Below are positions 61,575-64,000 of a stretch of 64,000 bases of DNA, piece by piece. Made by a program: the position numbers and the translations under genes. The stretch covers positions 1,178,001-1,242,000 of the forward strand of contig CAVZIJ010000002.1 of the NCBI GenBank assembly GCA_963775335.1, given 5' to 3'. Under the pieces are notes generated by a model. The model saw nothing but the letters and a program-made list of their open reading frames with translations, did no database searches and was not told the DNA's origin. Each line of letters starts with the position of its first letter. Position 1 is the first letter of the stretch. The stretch comes from CAVQCX01 sp963775335 (GTDB taxonomy: Bacteria; Pseudomonadota; Gammaproteobacteria; Chromatiales; Chromatiaceae).

Positions 61575-63667
61575 GCCGCGCGTCCCGAGCGGCGTCGGGC
61601 GCCCAGGCTCATCGCCAGGACCAGCAGCAGCGCGACCGTCCAGGGGTCGATCGCGCCTCCGCCAGCGCCGCCATGGTCGGCACGCGGGGCGTTGTACATG
61701 GGCTGCGCGGTGTCGACGCGCCGCGAGGCCGGGGCGGCCTGGGCGCGCCGTTGGCGGGCGGTCTGCTCCAGGGCGACCCGCACCTGGTTGCTGCGCTGGA
61801 CGCCGTGAGCGACGAACTGCTCATCGCGCATCACCACCATGGACGTGCAGTCGCTCACCAGCCCGTACTCCAGGGCGAGGTCGGTGGCGGCCCGCTTGAG
61901 GTCTGCACTCTCGCCGAAATCGGCCATCTCTTGCTGCATCGCCTCGATGCCGGCATAGGCCCAGAGGCGCTCCAGCTCCGGGTTATCCGTGCTCCGCTCG
62001 AGAAAGGCGAACTGGGTGCTGTAGCGCTTGGGCTGGCCGGAGATGCGCCCCTGGAGCTCGACCTTGGCCGGGCCGTCGCCCCAGTAGTGACCCATGAGCA
62101 CCAGCTGCTGGCCCCGGTAGAGGCTGCCGATTTCCTTGGGTGTGACATCGGCGACCTTGATGCCGGCGATCTTGACCTCGACTCCGTGCAGGGCCTGGTG
62201 GGTGACCTTTCCCACCGCGGTGAGTAATTGGCCGACGATGTCGTCGCTGTTGGAGACCGCGATGGCGAAGCCCCCGGATGCCCCGGTCAGGGCCTCCAGC
62301 AGCGGGCGGTTGGCGCTGTTGCCCATGATGAAGGTGAACAGGCGCACGTCCTTGTGGCGCACCAGCTCGATGAACCGGCGCTGGGCGGTCTCGCCCACGT
62401 TGGCCACCCCGTCGGTGACCAGCACGATGGCGCTGGTGCGGTCGGCCTCGACGGCGTCGAGCCCTTCCTGGAGCCCGGCGTAGAGGTTAGTGCTGTTCTC
62501 CGGCCGGACGCGCGCCACCGCTTCGCTGTAATGCTTGACCGCCTCGGCGGTCGCCGGGACGTAGCCCTTGGTCAGCTCCCAGGAGCGGCTGTTGAAAAGC
62601 ACGATGCGGAAGCGGTCGTCCGGGCGCAGCTTGCCCAGGGCGCGCTGCACGCCGTCGGCCAGGGTGGCGTACTTGCCTTGCATGGAGCCGGAGACGTCGA
62701 GCACGAACACCCAGTCGCTGCCCGCGGTGATCGGCTGCAGGTCGTCGCCGGGCGTGAGCGTGAGCATGAAGGTGCCGCGTTTGCCGGCGTCGGGCTTGTA
62801 GGTGAGCAGATCGACGCTGCCCGGCAGGCCGGACTGCAGGCGCCAGTACACCACCAGGTCCTTGTCCAGGGTAAAGGCGGCACCCTTGGGCTGCTGCGGG
62901 TTGAAGGCCGGAGTCTGGACCTGGGCGTTGTCCTCTTCGGCGGGCGCCGCGCCGGCGCCGCTGCCCTGATCGCCGATGTGCAGCCGCCATTCCGCCGGCC
63001 CAACCTGGGTGAGCTGTGCCTGGGACTGGCCGGGCACGCGGACCGCGTCCACCGGATAACCGGATTTCAGGTGCAGGTCGAAGCTGAAGCTCGCCCTGAC
63101 CTTGGGGTCGGCGGTCCAGAAGGCGAGCTTCTGCTCGTCCACGCCGCCTTCCTCCAGGGGATAGACATACCGCCCGATGCCGGTGTCGATGGAGGCCGCC
63201 TGGTAATAGACCAGGCGGGTGCGGGTGTCCTGACCGGCGCGCACCGGAGAGACGCTGATGTCGAAGGTCTTGTAGCCGTCCTTCTCGGTGATCCCGGCGT
63301 CGCGGCCTGCCTGCTTCTCCTCCTCGTAGACCTGGCGGGCCTGCTGCTTTTCCAGTACCTCGCCGGTCACCGGCTTGCCGTCGATCCACATCGTGAATTC
63401 GCCCACCGCCGCATGCTCGGGCACCGGGAAGGAGTAGGTCGTCTCCAGGTCCCGGGGATGGGGGTTGTGGAACACCTGCTCGACGCTGGTCACGGCATAG
63501 CCGTCCTCGATCACTACGTCGACGTGCTGCTCCTTCAGCTCCAGGGGCGGCAAGCTGCCGTCGCTCGGCGTGAGCAGGCCTGCGGCCTGGACCCCACCGG
63601 CACCCAGTAGCCCGCCGACCAGGGCGAGGGCGCAGAGCCAGCGGGTCGGTGTGTGCGTGGTATTCAT
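61571..63667 (-). CDS. VIT/VWA-domain protein with GlyGly-CTERM tail (sortase-target-like)
   Basis: The 698-residue exported protein has a signal peptide (WLCALALVGGLLGAGGVQAA). It has a VIT domain with VTSVEQVFHNPHPRDLETTY and SFPVPEHAAVGEFTMWIDGK, and a VWA domain with an intact MIDAS, VFVLDVSGSMQGK, plus AIVLVTDGVANVGE. After DHGGAGGGAIDPWTVALLLV the C-terminus is a Gly-rich motif, a hydrophobic helix and a basic end (ARRRSGRAA). This is a GlyGly-CTERM sorting signal. The domain order matches the marine proteobacterial sortase-target family. ATG 63667 follows AAGGAG. It is divergent from the TetR gene across three operator-like sites. Confidence 0.9.
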   Translation of the reverse strand: MNTTHTPTRWLCALALVGGLLGAGGVQAAGLLTPSDGSLPPLELKEQHVDVVIEDGYAVTSVEQVFHNPHPRDLETTYSFPVPEHAAVGEFTMWIDGKPVTGEVLEKQQARQVYEEEKQAGRDAGITEKDGYKTFDISVSPVRAGQDTRTRLVYYQAASIDTGIGRYVYPLEEGGVDEQKLAFWTADPKVRASFSFDLHLKSGYPVDAVRVPGQSQAQLTQVGPAEWRLHIGDQGSGAGAAPAEEDNAQVQTPAFNPQQPKGAAFTLDKDLVVYWRLQSGLPGSVDLLTYKPDAGKRGTFMLTLTPGDDLQPITAGSDWVFVLDVSGSMQGKYATLADGVQRALGKLRPDDRFRIVLFNSRSWELTKGYVPATAEAVKHYSEAVARVRPENSTNLYAGLQEGLDAVEADRTSAIVLVTDGVANVGETAQRRFIELVRHKDVRLFTFIMGNSANRPLLEALTGASGGFAIAVSNSDDIVGQLLTAVGKVTHQALHGVEVKIAGIKVADVTPKEIGSLYRGQQLVLMGHYWGDGPAKVELQGRISGQPKRYSTQFAFLERSTDNPELERLWAYAGIEAMQQEMADFGESADLKRAATDLALEYGLVSDCTSMVVMRDEQFVAHGVQRSNQVRVALEQTARQRRAQAAPASRRVDTAQPMYNAPRADHGGAGGGAIDPWTVALLLVLAMSLGARRRSGRAA

Positions 63668-63685
63668 GGCGTCGCTCCTTAAATA

Positions 63686-63804
63686 AACAGCGTTCAATTA
63701 TTAGGCTCGAAGTGCCCGTCCTGCAGGCGGGCTGTCCCGCTGTCCGAAGAAATATTATGAACAGCGTTCAATTATTTTTTAGCACATTATTGAACGATGT
63801 TCAA
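63686..63804. promoter_or_regulatory. Three operator-like palindromes in the VWA/TetR divergent promoter
   Basis: AACAGCGTTCAATTATT (from about 63687), TGAACAGCGTTCAATTATT (from 63758) and TTGAACGATGTTCAA (63790-63804) share GAAC-N3-GTTC arms; the first lacks the outer G. The third is a perfect palindrome with 6-bp arms. The region is AT-rich and lies between the VIT/VWA gene and the divergent TetR gene. This is the usual arrangement for a TetR repressor that controls itself and its neighbour. Confidence 0.75.
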
Positions 63805-63849
63805 TAAGCGGCTAGGATTCGTGGCAGGGCGACTTCAGAGGGGGCAGGC

Positions 63850-64000
63850 ATGGCAAGGCGCAGCGACCACAGCCGCGAGCAGATCCGCCAGATGGCCCTG
63901 GGTGCTGCCGAGGCGATCCTGGCCGAGGAGGGCTACAAGGGCTTGTCTACCCGCAAGGTCGCGCGGGCCATCGGCTACACCGTGGGCACCCTGTATCTGG
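63850..64000 (+). CDS. TetR-family transcriptional regulator (N-terminal part, cut by window end)
   Basis: From ATG 63850 (GGGGCAGG upstream) the frame encodes MARRSDHSREQIRQMALGAA, AILAEEGYKGLSTRKVARAI and GYTVGTLYL. This is the helix-turn-helix of TetR regulators (the STRKVARAIGYTVGTLY recognition region). The ligand-binding domain lies beyond the window. Operator-like palindromes upstream suggest autoregulation and control of the rhombosortase-substrate pair; the ligand is unknown. Confidence 0.88.
   Translation, partial: MARRSDHSREQIRQMALGAAEAILAEEGYKGLSTRKVARAIGYTVGTLYL

Overview
This window looks like a chromosome segment of a high-GC sulfur-oxidising gammaproteobacterium, probably order Chromatiales (purple sulfur bacteria and relatives). 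The grounds are an aa3-type cytochrome oxidase assembly cluster in gamma/beta-proteobacterial order, a Gly/Tyr-rich secreted protein resembling the sulfur globule proteins of Chromatiaceae, a DsrC/TusE-family protein, and a CrtC/AttH-like lipocalin. No rRNA, tRNA or CRISPR array was recognised. The taxon is an inference; nothing in the window fixes the species.

Region by region. 1-5.1 kb: the tail of a cytochrome c oxidase operon (small assembly protein, coxC, DUF2909 on the opposite strand, SURF1, a SCO-like assembly protein, heme A synthase ctaA, heme O synthase ctaB). 5.1-11.5 kb: housekeeping and envelope genes (UspA, a divergent heme-copper-oxidase-like membrane protein, two methyltransferase-type genes, a secreted proline-rich repeat protein, a phosphohexomutase). 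11.5-13.3 kb: gene-poor, with a GST remnant and a dispersed repeat. 13.3-33.6 kb: mostly intact genes (CNBD potassium channel, GT-C glycosyltransferase, hydroxyacid dehydrogenase, a 1285-residue FAD/Fe-S dehydrogenase, DsbB, sulfur globule-like and DsrC-like proteins, two glycosyltransferases, EF-hand protein, FAA hydrolase, SpmA/B-like protein, TorF-type porin).

33.6-50.4 kb is an accessory island. It holds gene remnants, a RAYT transposase fragment, and a short integron-like cassette array with two attC-like sites and no integrase (CALIN-like). Its cassette genes are toxin-antitoxin and PIN-domain genes, several visibly mutated. The array is followed by nested remnants of two group II introns, a HepT/MNT pair, and a type I restriction locus whose M gene is an in-frame chimera of an HsdR N-terminal nuclease domain and the HsdM catalytic domain. 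Next come an SF1 helicase with a possible RelE-like head and ankyrin segment, a Uma2 nuclease, and kptA and MFS fragments beside a mobile repeat present in two copies.

50.4-64 kb: a DoxX-NDH2 fusion, a GH63-like glucosidase (frameshifted), a glycogen-debranching-type GH133 enzyme, GMC and Tag remnants, an NmrA-like protein and an M20 amidohydrolase (frameshifted). The window ends with a rhombosortase overlapping the gene of its probable GlyGly-CTERM substrate, divergent from a TetR gene across three shared operator-like palindromes.

Four otherwise well-preserved genes are broken by shifts equivalent to one base (about 16.46, 24.65, 53.58 and 59.96 kb). Either the assembly carries indel errors or these genes are decaying; raw reads would settle it. 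The strongest candidates for something undescribed are the HsdR-N::HsdM chimera with its HsdS partner, the cassette array with nested introns, the helicase fusion, and the dedicated rhombosortase-substrate pair.
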